The notes under the pieces: generated by a model
The model's database searches: none
What the model was told of the DNA's origin: nothing
The model's input: only the letters and a program-made list of their open reading frames with translations
Part shown: piece after piece, positions 17,649 through 26,052 of the stretch
Layout of the letters: each line of letters opens with the position of its first letter
Numbering within the stretch: the stretch's first letter is position 1
Made by a program: the position numbers and the translations under genes
From: Sphingobacterium sp.
GTDB taxonomy: Bacteria > Bacteroidota > Bacteroidia > Sphingobacteriales > Sphingobacteriaceae
NCBI GenBank assembly: GCA_031286695.1
Contig: JAITTY010000011.1
Location: 737,524 to 801,523, forward strand
Direction: 5' to 3'
Length of the DNA stretch: 64,000 nucleotides

Positions 17649-18212
17649 TTATTTTGTATTAAGGTTCGTCATGGTCAGCTCGATGCCGATATTGACGAAA
17701 CTCTGGATCATTTTAACGGAATGGTCAATTAAAGCTGGTAGCTCAGCTTGTTCCTCTTTGTCAAAAGGGCCAAGGACATAATCTACCTGCCTGCCTTTTG
17801 GGTAATTATCTCCGATCCCAAAACGCAAACGGGGATACACCTGTCCGCCGCAGAGTTGTTCAATGGATTTGAGCCCGTTATGACCGGCACTGCTTCCTTT
17901 GGGTTTCATGCGTAATGAGCCAAATGGAATAGCCAGATCATCCACAATAACCAATACATTCTGAATTGGAACTTTACATTGTTGCATGTAATAGTTGACA
18001 GCCTTACCACTCAAGTTCATGTAAGTCGTGGGCTTAATCACGGTGACATTGTGCCCTCTTTGCTTAAACTCGCTATAATAAGCTAATTTTAGTAAGGAGA
18101 AACTGGCACCGGCCTGTTTAACAAGCTCATCAGCTACCATAAAACCTATATTATGCCGTGTGTCGGCATATTCACTGCCGATGTTGCCTAATCCAACGAT
18201 AAGATAATTCAT
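17649..18212 (-). CDS. pth: Peptidyl-tRNA hydrolase
   Basis: Pth releases peptides from peptidyl-tRNA that drops off the ribosome. The 187-residue protein shows the standard order: LIVGLGNIG, TRHNIGF with catalytic His20, the KPTTYMNLSGKAV block, and VIVDDLAIPFG with the conserved Asp. GSSAGHNGLKSI is also intact. It follows rplY on the same strand, a usual Bacteroidota pairing, but a terminator hairpin stands between them and pth has its own -7 box. Confidence 0.97.
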   Translation of the reverse strand: MNYLIVGLGNIGSEYADTRHNIGFMVADELVKQAGASFSLLKLAYYSEFKQRGHNVTVIKPTTYMNLSGKAVNYYMQQCKVPIQNVLVIVDDLAIPFGSLRMKPKGSSAGHNGLKSIEQLCGGQVYPRLRFGIGDNYPKGRQVDYVLGPFDKEEQAELPALIDHSVKMIQSFVNIGIELTMTNLNTK

Positions 18213-18216
18213 GACG

Positions 18217-18224
18217 CAAAAATA
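18217..18224 (-). promoter_or_regulatory. -7 promoter box of pth, next to the start codon
   Basis: CAAAAATA on the + strand reads TATTTTTG on the minus strand. It ends 4 bases before the pth ATG at 18212, so the transcript probably starts at or beside the start codon. Confidence 0.45.
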
Positions 18225-18248
18225 GAAATTTTAACAGAAATGAAAGTG

Positions 18249-18275
18249 AAAAAAAAAGCACCGAATTTCGGTGCT
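18249..18275 (-). terminator. rplY terminator
   Basis: Stem AGCACCGA / TCGGTGCT around a 2-3-base loop, followed on the minus strand by nine T. It lies 31 bases after the rplY stop and upstream of pth. Confidence 0.85.
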
Positions 18276-18305
18276 TTCTGTAGTATTTTAAGAATCTTGT
18301 TCAGA

Positions 18306-18902
18306 TTATTTTTTACCACCTTTAGTTGCTTTAGCTGCTTCTTGTTCAGCTTGACGCAATGCACGAGACATGATTACTGATACAATTGTATCATCAGCAT
18401 TGTTCAATACTTTTGCGTTTTCCAATTGAATTTGACCTACACGAACTGATTTACCAACTTCTAAAGATTCCATTGGTACAGCAATTTCTTGTGGTAAGTT
18501 TGCAGGTAATGCTTTTACGCGTAAATTACGTAATTTTTGAACTAATTTACCCCCCATTTTAACACCTGGAGAAGTTCCTGTCAATTTGATAGGAATATTT
18601 AATGATACTTCTTTGTCATCAAATAATTCTAAAAAGTCGATGTGAGTAACTAGGTCAGTTAATGGGTGGAATTGTGCATCTTGAACGATAGCTCTTTTAG
18701 TTTGACCTTCAATGTTTAATTCAACAATGATTACGTCTGCAGTATAAAGAACTGGTTTCAAATCAGCTGCGGATACAGAAAGAGCTGTTTGCTCGGTACC
18801 ACCGTAAAGTACTGCTGGTACTAAACCTTGGTAACGCAATTCTTTTGCATCTCTTTTCCCTACGTTCTGTCTTACAGAACCGCTAATAGCAATTGATTTC
18901 AT
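18306..18902 (-). CDS. rplY: 50S ribosomal protein L25/general stress protein Ctc
   Basis: This 198-residue protein binds 5S rRNA in the large subunit. It is the long (CTC/TL5) form: the N-terminal L25 domain (residues about 1-95; GSVRQNVGKRDAKELRYQGLVPAVLYG) and a C-terminal beta domain (about 96-185; NIPIKLTGTSPGVKMGGKLVQ). It ends with an Ala/Lys-rich tail. A full consensus promoter lies 27 bases upstream and a strong terminator follows, giving a single-gene unit. Confidence 0.96.
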   Translation of the reverse strand: MKSIAISGSVRQNVGKRDAKELRYQGLVPAVLYGGTEQTALSVSAADLKPVLYTADVIIVELNIEGQTKRAIVQDAQFHPLTDLVTHIDFLELFDDKEVSLNIPIKLTGTSPGVKMGGKLVQKLRNLRVKALPANLPQEIAVPMESLEVGKSVRVGQIQLENAKVLNNADDTIVSVIMSRALRQAEQEAAKATKGGKK

Positions 18903-18929
18903 CTTTTAATTTTTTATAAATTTGAGGTG

Positions 18930-18960
18930 CAAAGATAATCTATTTTTTGATATTACCAAA
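18930..18960 (-). promoter_or_regulatory. Consensus promoter of rplY
   Basis: On the minus strand TTTG (18957-18960), 19 bases, then TATCTTTG (18930-18937). Both boxes and the spacing match the Bacteroidota -33/-7 consensus exactly. The -7 box lies 27 bases before the start codon. Confidence 0.85.
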
Positions 18961-19129
18961 AAATGTGATCGATATTAGCTCGAAAACAGGCACTTATTCA
19001 AGATCTTCAACTTTTCTATGTTCATGATTGCGCTCATTCAACTTTGCTTGTTTAGCCTAATGTATGACCAAATTGATACCATTTCCTATGTTAAGACTGG
19101 AATAAAACTATTTTAGCTGGGGTATAATA

Positions 19130-19239
19130 GGGGGTTAACAGGGATTTACCCCTGTTAACCCCCTGTTATACCCCTGTTAACCCCCTGTAAATACCTTGTT
19201 AATATAGGAGTTAATATAAATCAAGTGTTAACTCCTATA
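19130..19239. repeat. Cluster of palindromic and tandem GTTAAC-centred repeats
   Basis: Three structures lie in 110 bases. (1) A 14-base perfect inverted repeat 19130-19143 / 19150-19163 (GGGGGTTAACAGGG) with a 6-base spacer. (2) A 20-base direct repeat at 19147-19166 and 19169-19188 (TACCCCTGTTAACCCCCTGT). (3) A 12-base perfect inverted repeat 19203-19214 / 19228-19239 (TATAGGAGTTAA). The C-rich strand bias stands out from the AT-rich surroundings. No coding capacity is visible. The rest of the 18961-19415 spacer shows only the prs terminator. Confidence 0.85.
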
Positions 19240-19342
19240 CGAGTTAAAAAAGCTGCTCGCTTGTTGTTAAAAGATAGGGGGCAAGCGGAATAGTGCTTCT
19301 AAAGGTTTGTCGCTTTTAAAAAAGGGTGGGCTGGTGCCATAC

Positions 19343-19388
19343 AAAAAAGACTCTGGTCGTTCCGCCAAATGCTTCCCGTACCAGAGTC
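19343..19388 (-). terminator. prs terminator
   Basis: Stem GACTCTGGT / ACCAGAGTC (9 perfect pairs) with a 22-base loop, followed on the minus strand by six T. It begins 27 bases after the prs stop. Confidence 0.75.
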
Positions 19389-19415
19389 CGATATTTAATA
19401 GCTACAACGAGACGT

Positions 19416-20372
19416 TTATTCTACTTCAAATAAATCGGAGATAGAAGAGTGTTGATTTACGCTTTTGATAGCTTTTGCAAATAAATCAGCTGTTGATAAC
19501 ACTTTGATTTTGGTTGACTGTTTTGCTTTTTCTGGATCCAATTGAATGGTATCAGTCACAATCATTTCCGACAATACAGAATTTTCAATTGTTTCATAAG
19601 CCTTTCCTGATAGCACAGCGTGCGTACAAACTGCTCTTACAGATCTTGCACCATTTTCCATAATCAATGCCGCTGCTTTTGAAAGTGTACCGGCTGTATC
19701 ACAGATGTCATCGATCAATACAACATCCTGACCTGTTACGTCACCGATGATAGACATCGATTCGATTTCGTTCGCACGTTTACGACGTTTGTCACAGATA
19801 ATAACTTCTGCATTGAAAAATTTAGCAAAGGTACGTGCTCTGTATGAACCACCCATATCTGGTGAAGCAATCGTTAGATTTGGAAGTTTTAACGATTTGA
19901 TATAAGGAACAAAAATGATAGAGCCATCCAAATGGTCAACAGGGATATCGAAAAAACCTTGGATTTGTGCTGCGTGTAGGTCCATCGTCATGATGCGGTG
20001 GATACCAGCTGCAGTCAACAGATTGGCGATCATTTTTGCGCCAATAGCAACTCTTGGTTTGTCTTTTCGATCTTGTCTTGCGAAACCAAAGTAAGGGACT
20101 ACCGCTGTAATGTAATGCGCTGAAGCTCTCTTCGCTGCATCTGTCATTAACAATAATTCAAAAAGATTGTCGGTTGGTTGGTTGGTAGATTGGATGATGA
20201 ACACGTCGCTTCCGCGAACTGATTCATTGTAGAATGGTTGAATCTCACCGTCGCTAAAACGCGATAATGTTTTGTCTCCTAGTGGTTTCCCGTAAGATTG
20301 TGCGATTTTTTCGGCTAGTTCTGTAGTGCCAGAACCTGCAAATAGTTTAACCGTGTTGAATTGCAAAGGCAT
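19416..20372 (-). CDS. prs: Ribose-phosphate pyrophosphokinase
   Basis: Prs makes PRPP from ribose 5-phosphate and ATP, feeding purine, pyrimidine, His and Trp synthesis. The 318-residue length is typical. Present are FSDGEIQPFYNESVRGSDVF (ATP and flexible loop start), PYFGFARQDRKDKPR, the MTMDLHAAQIQGFF site, and the PRPP loop VVLIDDICDTAGTLSKAA. It stands alone between the repeat spacer and the tRNA-Gln genes. No TAnnTTTG box is evident in its upstream 130 bases. Confidence 0.97.
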   Translation of the reverse strand: MPLQFNTVKLFAGSGTTELAEKIAQSYGKPLGDKTLSRFSDGEIQPFYNESVRGSDVFIIQSTNQPTDNLFELLLMTDAAKRASAHYITAVVPYFGFARQDRKDKPRVAIGAKMIANLLTAAGIHRIMTMDLHAAQIQGFFDIPVDHLDGSIIFVPYIKSLKLPNLTIASPDMGGSYRARTFAKFFNAEVIICDKRRKRANEIESMSIIGDVTGQDVVLIDDICDTAGTLSKAAALIMENGARSVRAVCTHAVLSGKAYETIENSVLSEMIVTDTIQLDPEKAKQSTKIKVLSTADLFAKAIKSVNQHSSISDLFEVE

Positions 20373-20454
20373 GGTTTTGTATATTTATGTTGGGTTATTG
20401 TATTGTCGTTTATTCAATATTTTTATTCCCTTACTGTTTTTTAAAGTTAAACAT

Positions 20455-20484
20455 TAAAAAAAATGGATTGTTTTCACAATCCAT
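20455..20484 (-). terminator. Terminator of the first tRNA-Gln gene
   Basis: Perfect 9-pair stem ATGGATTGT / ACAATCCAT with a TTTC loop, followed on the minus strand by eight or nine T. It is 19 bases downstream of the tRNA 3' end. Confidence 0.85.
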
Positions 20485-20503
20485 ATACGCTTAACTCTAA
20501 AAG

Positions 20504-20574
20504 TTGTCCGACCTGGATTCGAACCAAGACAAACAGAACCAAAAACTGTCGTACTACCCTTATACTATCGGACA
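20504..20574 (-). tRNA. tRNA-Gln (anticodon TTG), copy 1
   Basis: The minus strand folds as a 71-base cloverleaf: acceptor TGTCCGA / TCGGACA with discriminator A, D-stem GTAT / GTAC, anticodon stem ACAGT / TCTGT around loop TTTTGGT (anticodon TTG), and T-arm CTTGG-TTCGAAT-CCAGG. The U1-A72 first pair is typical of tRNA-Gln. The last anticodon-stem pair is T-T. CCA is not encoded. It differs from copy 2 only at base 26 (G here, A in copy 2). Confidence 0.95.
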
Positions 20575-20620
20575 ATGTCTCTAAAAAGTTGACGTTTCCG
20601 TCTTTTTCTTTTTGACGACG

Positions 20621-20650
20621 CAAAGATAGAGATTTGTTTTAAAAATCAAA
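20621..20650 (-). promoter_or_regulatory. Promoter of tRNA-Gln copy 1
   Basis: On the minus strand TTTG (20647-20650), 18 bases, TATCTTTG (20621-20628). Near-perfect -33/-7 consensus, 46 bases upstream of the mature tRNA. Confidence 0.75.
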
Positions 20651-20709
20651 ATGTAAATTAAAAAAAATCTGAACCCTTTTATAAATAATAAGCCTTGCAT
20701 ATAACGCAG

Positions 20710-20735
20710 AAAAGGCTTGCAATTGCAAGCCTTTT
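20710..20735 (-). terminator. Terminator of tRNA-Gln copy 2
   Basis: A perfect 26-base palindrome, AAAAGGCTTGCAA / TTGCAAGCCTTTT, 10 bases after the tRNA 3' end. It separates the two tRNA genes into two transcripts. Confidence 0.8.
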
Positions 20736-20745
20736 CTATTGTTTG

Positions 20746-20816
20746 TTGTCCGACCTGGATTCGAACCAAGACAAACAGAACCAAAAACTGTTGTACTACC
20801 CTTATACTATCGGACA
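20746..20816 (-). tRNA. tRNA-Gln (anticodon TTG), copy 2
   Basis: This is a 71-base cloverleaf identical to copy 1 except A instead of G at position 26. Acceptor TGTCCGA / TCGGACA, anticodon loop TTTTGGT and T-loop TTCGAAT are intact. Its own promoter and terminator flank it. A tandem gene duplication of about 240 bases spacing is the simple explanation for two adjacent copies. Confidence 0.95.
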
Positions 20817-20869
20817 AACAATACCAAAAGTGTTTTCTATCGTGATGATGTCGTTCACATTTGATGATG

Positions 20870-20900
20870 CAAATATACGGACTATTCTTATTTCTGCAAA
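20870..20900 (-). promoter_or_regulatory. Consensus promoter of tRNA-Gln copy 2
   Basis: On the minus strand TTTG (20897-20900), 19 bases, TATATTTG (20870-20877): an exact match to both boxes and spacing. It is 53 bases upstream of the mature tRNA. The remaining spacer to 21175 (about 275 bases) shows no clear element. Confidence 0.85.
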
Positions 20901-21175
20901 TAAAAATGAACTCAAAAGTGCATTTGGGCTGATTTTCAAAGAAATAATTTTTGTTTTTATCTAAAATGAAGGGTCTGGTTGCTGTTTTTCATTCCGAATT
21001 TTTATTCCCAATAGACGAGGATGCGTATCATTCACCTGTAAAGTGCCTAATATCGCTGGGGACAGAAATGTTTTTTTAATTAAGATGTGTTAAAAAATCA
21101 GAATAAAGTTCATTTCTTATTAACTTATCCTTATTTTCGAGCCGTATTAATAATACTTTTTACAGTTATCATTTT

Positions 21176-24100
21176 ATGAACTATACTAAAATCAACAATC
21201 TTTTAGGATGGATATGTGCGCTAATTGCAACTGTAGCGTATGTCATGACTGCCGAACGATCGACGAGCTGGTGGGACTGTGGTGAGTTTATCGCTTCAGC
21301 CTTTAAGCTTCAAATTGTGCACCAGCCAGGAGCACCTTTATTCTTAATGATTCAAAATATCTTCTCAAACCTTGCCGGTGGGGATGTTACGCGAATTGCG
21401 TTCTGGATGAATGTAGGCTCGGCGGTATGTAGTGGTCTGACCATTTTGTTTTTGTTTTGGACAATAACAGCCTTAGCAAAGAAAATCGTTGTAAAGGGTG
21501 TTGATGGATCGTATACATCAACCGATTTAATCAAAATATTCGGTTCGGGTGCTGTAGGCGCCTTAGCTTACGCATTTACAGATACATTTTGGTTTTCTGC
21601 GGTGGAATCTGAAGTATATGCCATGTCTTCTTTATGTACAGCGGTTGTATTTTGGGGCATTCTAAAATGGGAAAACCACGCCGATGAAGCTGGTTCGGAC
21701 CGCTGGTTGATTTTTATCGCCTATGTAATGGGGCTTTCCATTGGAGTTCACTTACTGAACCTTTTGGTTATTCCTGCAATTGCTTTAGTTATTTATTTTA
21801 AACGGTCGAAAACAGTTACATCATCAGGGGCAATCAAAGCATTCTTAATTGGTGTCGTTGTCTTGGCGTTGATTTTATGGGGTATTATTCAATATACCGT
21901 TAAAGCGGCGGCATATTTTGATCTGTTCTTTGTGAATAGTTTGGGCATGGGCTTCGGTACAGGCTTCAACCTATTTATGGTTTTGGCCATAGCCCTTTTT
22001 GTCTACGGTATCTGGTACTCGATCAAGAAGGTCAAACCTATGCTGAATCTGATCCTGATCAGTGCAGCATTTATCATTTTTGGTTATAGCTCTTTTGCCA
22101 TGATCATGGTACGTGCCAAAGCAAATCCTACGTTAAATAACAGTGATCCGGATAATGCGTTCTCCTTTGTAAGTTATCTCGGACGTGAGCAATATGCAAG
22201 TGAGCCTCTTTTAAACGGGCCTACATTTGATGCGCAGGTAGTTGATGCGGAGCCGACTTATACGTATAGAAAAGATAAGGATAAGTATACAAAAGTGGAG
22301 AACGGCATGGACTATAAATATGATAAAACCATGTTTTTTCCGCGTGTTTACAGTTCTAGGGATCAGGGCCATATTGATTATTACCGTGATTATTTAAAAA
22401 TACCTGAAGGGCAGTCTCCGACGTTTGGTGATAATTTGAAGTTCTTTTTCAGTTATCAGATCGGACATATGTACGGACGTTATTTCCTATGGAATTTTGC
22501 TGGCCGTCAGAATGACCAACAGGGGCAAGGGTCGTTTACAGAAGGTAATTGGATCTCAGGTGCTAAACCTGTAGACCAAATGCATGTCGGTGGACAAAAT
22601 GCCATTCCAGATTCATTGAAGACTGATCCTTCGAATAACAAATATTATTTTTTGCCTTTGATTATTGGTTTAATCGGTGCATTTTGGCATTTTGGAAAGA
22701 GACAGCGCGATGCGGGAATCGTGGGCTTGTTGTTTTTCTTTACAGGCTTAGCAATTGTATTGTATTTGAATCAAAGTCCGCTTCAACCCCGTGAGCGTGA
22801 TTATGCTTATGCAGGTTCATTTTATGCCTTTGCGATCTGGATCGGTTTGGGGGTATTTGCAATCGCTGATTACTTGAGCAAAAAAGTAGATGGTAAAGTG
22901 GCTGCCGGTGCTGCTACCGTAGCTTGTCTATTGGGTGCTCCAGTATTGCTGGGATTTCAAAACTGGGACGATCACGATCGTTCGGAAAAAACTACTGCAC
23001 GTGATCTTGCTAAAAATTATTTGGCTTCTTGTGCGCCAAATGCCATCTTGTTCACCTACGGTGATAACGACACCTATCCTTTGTGGTATGTACAGGAAGT
23101 TGAGAATTATCGTCCGGATGTACGCGTGGTGAACTTAAGTTTGTTGAGTTCGGACTGGTACATGCGTCAGATGAAACAGAAAGTGAATCAGGCAGACGGC
23201 TTACCGATCAATATCGACGACGAAAAGTTCAAAAAAGGCGTGCGTGAAGTCCTTTACTATCAGGATATGAAAGTACCTGGGCATGTGGATCTGGATTTGA
23301 TTATGCAGATTTTATTGTCCGACGATCAAAAGAACAAATTGGAGTTGAGAGGGGGTAAGTTCGAAAACTTCCTGCCAACGAAGAACTTTAGCCTTCCGGT
23401 GAATAGAGAGTCTGTTCTCAAAAATAATGTAGTGCCTAAAGCTTGGCAGGAATCCATTGTAGATACAATGAGCTGGACCTATAACAGAAATTATATCTCT
23501 AGAGCCGAACTGTCTATCCTAAATGTGTTGTTAAATAACGATTGGAAACGTCCGATCTATTTCGCAACGACCGTTCCAAATGATAATTACCTTGGTCTGG
23601 ATAAATATTTGGTGCAAGAAGGTTTTGCATTGCGTTTAATGCCGATTGCTACGCCTGCTGGAGCGGAAGGTACACTGGTCGATACGCAGTCTGCTTTTAA
23701 AGATATTACAACGAAATATCAATGGGGCAATATGGCGCATGCTTCTTACTTGGATCCGGAATCGTATCGTATGATTACCATGATTACAAATACAGTAATG
23801 GGTGGTACAGCGACACAATTGATGATGGAAGGGCATAAGGATGAGGCACGCAAAGTCGCTGTTGAAACTTATGAGAAGATGCCAAAACGTGTTTATTTGA
23901 TGCGTGATGTTTTAGGGTATATTCCAATTATCAATGTACTGTATGAAACTGGCGAAACCAAACGTGCAAATGAGATCGTAAACCGCAATTTGAAGTTTAT
24001 GACACAGAATATGCGTTGGTATCAGGATATTGCCCAGACCAAACCTGAACTCGAGTATTCAAATATTGGTACTGCTTTACGGGCTTTGGGTGCTTATAAG

Positions 24101-24190
24101 AGTATCTTGGCCTCTACTTCGGAGAAGCAATTGCTGCAGCAAGTGACCGATTTAGAGAAATCATATAAACAACAATATGGTGTCGAATAA
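21176..24190 (+). CDS. DUF2723 multi-pass membrane protein (TMEM260-like, possible O-glycosyltransferase)
   Basis: This 1004-residue protein has the DUF2723 N-terminus: a membrane helix, then TAERSTSWWDCGEFIASA with its conserved acidic and Trp residues, and HQPGAPLFLMIQ. About ten to twelve hydrophobic helices fill residues 1-600. A soluble C-terminal half follows (NAILFTYGDNDTYPLWYVQE, SRAELSILNVLLNND, IYFATTV), probably periplasmic. The eukaryotic relative TMEM260 is a protein O-mannosyltransferase, and the fold resembles GT-C enzymes. A similar job in Bacteroidota O-glycosylation is inference. The gene is monocistronic, ending in a hairpin terminator. Confidence 0.88.
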   Translation: MNYTKINNLLGWICALIATVAYVMTAERSTSWWDCGEFIASAFKLQIVHQPGAPLFLMIQNIFSNLAGGDVTRIAFWMNVGSAVCSGLTILFLFWTITALAKKIVVKGVDGSYTSTDLIKIFGSGAVGALAYAFTDTFWFSAVESEVYAMSSLCTAVVFWGILKWENHADEAGSDRWLIFIAYVMGLSIGVHLLNLLVIPAIALVIYFKRSKTVTSSGAIKAFLIGVVVLALILWGIIQYTVKAAAYFDLFFVNSLGMGFGTGFNLFMVLAIALFVYGIWYSIKKVKPMLNLILISAAFIIFGYSSFAMIMVRAKANPTLNNSDPDNAFSFVSYLGREQYASEPLLNGPTFDAQVVDAEPTYTYRKDKDKYTKVENGMDYKYDKTMFFPRVYSSRDQGHIDYYRDYLKIPEGQSPTFGDNLKFFFSYQIGHMYGRYFLWNFAGRQNDQQGQGSFTEGNWISGAKPVDQMHVGGQNAIPDSLKTDPSNNKYYFLPLIIGLIGAFWHFGKRQRDAGIVGLLFFFTGLAIVLYLNQSPLQPRERDYAYAGSFYAFAIWIGLGVFAIADYLSKKVDGKVAAGAATVACLLGAPVLLGFQNWDDHDRSEKTTARDLAKNYLASCAPNAILFTYGDNDTYPLWYVQEVENYRPDVRVVNLSLLSSDWYMRQMKQKVNQADGLPINIDDEKFKKGVREVLYYQDMKVPGHVDLDLIMQILLSDDQKNKLELRGGKFENFLPTKNFSLPVNRESVLKNNVVPKAWQESIVDTMSWTYNRNYISRAELSILNVLLNNDWKRPIYFATTVPNDNYLGLDKYLVQEGFALRLMPIATPAGAEGTLVDTQSAFKDITTKYQWGNMAHASYLDPESYRMITMITNTVMGGTATQLMMEGHKDEARKVAVETYEKMPKRVYLMRDVLGYIPIINVLYETGETKRANEIVNRNLKFMTQNMRWYQDIAQTKPELEYSNIGTALRALGAYKSILASTSEKQLLQQVTDLEKSYKQQYGVE

Positions 24191-24219
24191 CAGTTAAAGA
24201 CATTATTTTACTATAAGAC

Positions 24220-24295
24220 GCTGCCCTTTGCTGCAGGCCTTCAAAAAAAGAAATTTATTTTTTGAAAGCGATGTAGGAAAGGGCAGCTTTTTTTT
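24220..24295 (+). terminator. Terminator of the DUF2723 gene
   Basis: Outer stem GCTGCCCTTT / AAAGGGCAGC (24220-24229 / 24278-24287) followed by eight T. The long loop holds a second stem, CTTCAAAAAA / TTTTTTGAAAG, giving a two-tier hairpin. Confidence 0.8.
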
Positions 24296-24473
24296 GATTA
24301 TTTTTTCTTAGCTTAAGGGCGTATAAACCAGCCTGAATTAGGATGAAACACCCCTGTTGAAAAGCATATTTACTTATGAAAAATATGGGGGATTCGATAT
24401 GGCCTTTACAACCACTGAAGGTGGTATAGCTGCCCCAATGATGGTGAAAATCAATACTTAATTAAATAATTAT

Positions 24474-25874
24474 TTGCATATGAAGCGTCAGTTAAAATTG
24501 TGGGATGCAGTTATGCTGGTCATGGGATCAATGATCGGAAGCGGTATTTTTATTGTCTCGAGTGATATGATGCGGCAGCTGGGCTCCGGATATTGGTTGG
24601 CGGTCGTCTGGCTGTTGACTGCATTGGCTACAGTTGCGGCAGCAATATGTTATGGTGAATTGTCGTCCATGTATCCGAAGGCTGGGGGGCAATATACCTA
24701 TCTGACAGAAATATTTGGGAAGCCAATTGGCTTTTTATATGGGTGGAGCTTGTTCACCGTCATTCAAACGGGGACTATCGCTGCGGTAGCTGTTGCCTTT
24801 GGTAAGTTTACCGCCTACCTCATTCCGCGGCTGAATGACGCAGCTCCGCTGTTTCAGCGTGGAGAGTTTAAGATTACCTGGATCCAGATTCTCGCTATGG
24901 GGGTTATTATGCTGCTTACCTTTATCAATACAAGAGGGATCAAAAGTGGGAAAACCGTTCAATCCTTTTTTACTTCTGCAAAAATCATTGCGCTGATTTT
25001 ATTGATTGTAGGTGGCTTGTTGTTGATTAAAGAAAATCACTTTTCGGAAAATATGGCGTATGGCTGGGATTCTTTTCAAAATTTAAAAGGTGCTGGCTGG
25101 TCGCAAATCTCCGGGGGAGCATTGATGGGGGCATTAGCTGCAGCAATGGTCGGTTCGGTATTTAGCAGTGTGGCCTGGGAAAATGTAACTTTTGTTTCCG
25201 GCGAGATTGTCAATCCGCAGCGTAATGTTGTTCGGGCATTGGTTATCGGTACGAGCCTGGTAATGTTGCTTTATATCAGTTGTAATTACATTTACCTGGC
25301 GGCTTTAAATCGTGAGGAGATTGCTTTCGCAGCCAATGATCGTGTTGCCATTGCTGCCGCGGAAAAAATGTTGGGGCATAGCGGGACGATCGCCATGGCA
25401 ATTTTGGTTATGATCTCTACCTTTGGCTGTGTCAATGGACTTGCGCTTTCAGGAGCACGTGTTTTTCAGACCATGGCAAAAGATGGTTTATTTCTGAAGC
25501 AAGCTATTCCCAATAACAAATATGATGTGCCTGCAAGATCACTATGGCTACAGGGAATCTGGGCCTCCTTGCTTTGTCTAAGCGGACAATACGGCAATTT
25601 ACTTGATATGATATCCTTTGTTATCGTGATATTTTATATGATTACTGTGCTTGGTGTTATTATACAACGTCTCCGAAGACCGGATCTGGAACGCAGCTAT
25701 AAGACTTTCCTCTTTCCGGTGACACCAATCTTGTACTTGCTGATCGGTACAGTATTTTGTGTGTTGTTGATTATTTATAAACCACAATATACCTGGCCTG
25801 GCTTTATATTGGTGCTCATTGGGGTGCCTGTATACTTTTTTGCACGGAATAATAAAAATACACAGGCAGACTAG
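24474..25874 (+). CDS. APC-superfamily amino-acid permease
   Basis: This 466-residue permease of the cytoplasmic membrane has twelve predicted helices. The first helix carries the APC unwound substrate motif GSMIGSGIFIVSS. FVSGEIVNPQRNVVRALVIG (helix 6 end and loop) and the VNGLALSGARVFQTMAKDG loop are also characteristic of the LAT/APA branch. The substrate is not readable from sequence. It stands alone. An alternative start two codons downstream (MKRQLKLWD) would give nearly the same protein and fits the family N-terminus well. Confidence 0.93.
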   Translation: MHMKRQLKLWDAVMLVMGSMIGSGIFIVSSDMMRQLGSGYWLAVVWLLTALATVAAAICYGELSSMYPKAGGQYTYLTEIFGKPIGFLYGWSLFTVIQTGTIAAVAVAFGKFTAYLIPRLNDAAPLFQRGEFKITWIQILAMGVIMLLTFINTRGIKSGKTVQSFFTSAKIIALILLIVGGLLLIKENHFSENMAYGWDSFQNLKGAGWSQISGGALMGALAAAMVGSVFSSVAWENVTFVSGEIVNPQRNVVRALVIGTSLVMLLYISCNYIYLAALNREEIAFAANDRVAIAAAEKMLGHSGTIAMAILVMISTFGCVNGLALSGARVFQTMAKDGLFLKQAIPNNKYDVPARSLWLQGIWASLLCLSGQYGNLLDMISFVIVIFYMITVLGVIIQRLRRPDLERSYKTFLFPVTPILYLLIGTVFCVLLIIYKPQYTWPGFILVLIGVPVYFFARNNKNTQAD

Positions 25875-26028
25875 TGATCACACGCTGTAAAGTGTCGATT
25901 TCGCACAGGGCTGTCTGCAGAGAAATGGGAAATCTGCATCGCTAAAATCAGATGGACATAGGAGCAGGGAATCATGCAAATATTGAAATTAATTGCCCTT
26001 CATAGCTTCATTTTTGTTAAAAAAAGTG

Positions 26029-26036
26029 TAGCTTTG
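26029..26036 (+). promoter_or_regulatory. -7 promoter box of pyrR
   Basis: TAGCTTTG matches TAnnTTTG and ends 16 bases before the pyrR ATG. No -33 TTTG at the right distance; one lies only 12 bases away. Confidence 0.45.
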
Positions 26037-26052
26037 CTCAAACATTCCCATA

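Noticed and set aside
20581-20964. Two short frames covering tRNA-Gln copy 2
   Set aside because: They read through a clear tRNA gene, promoter and terminator.
20966-21079. A 37-codon frame starting MKGLVAVFHSEF
   Set aside because: No recognisable domain and no ribosome site; AT-rich spacer chance.
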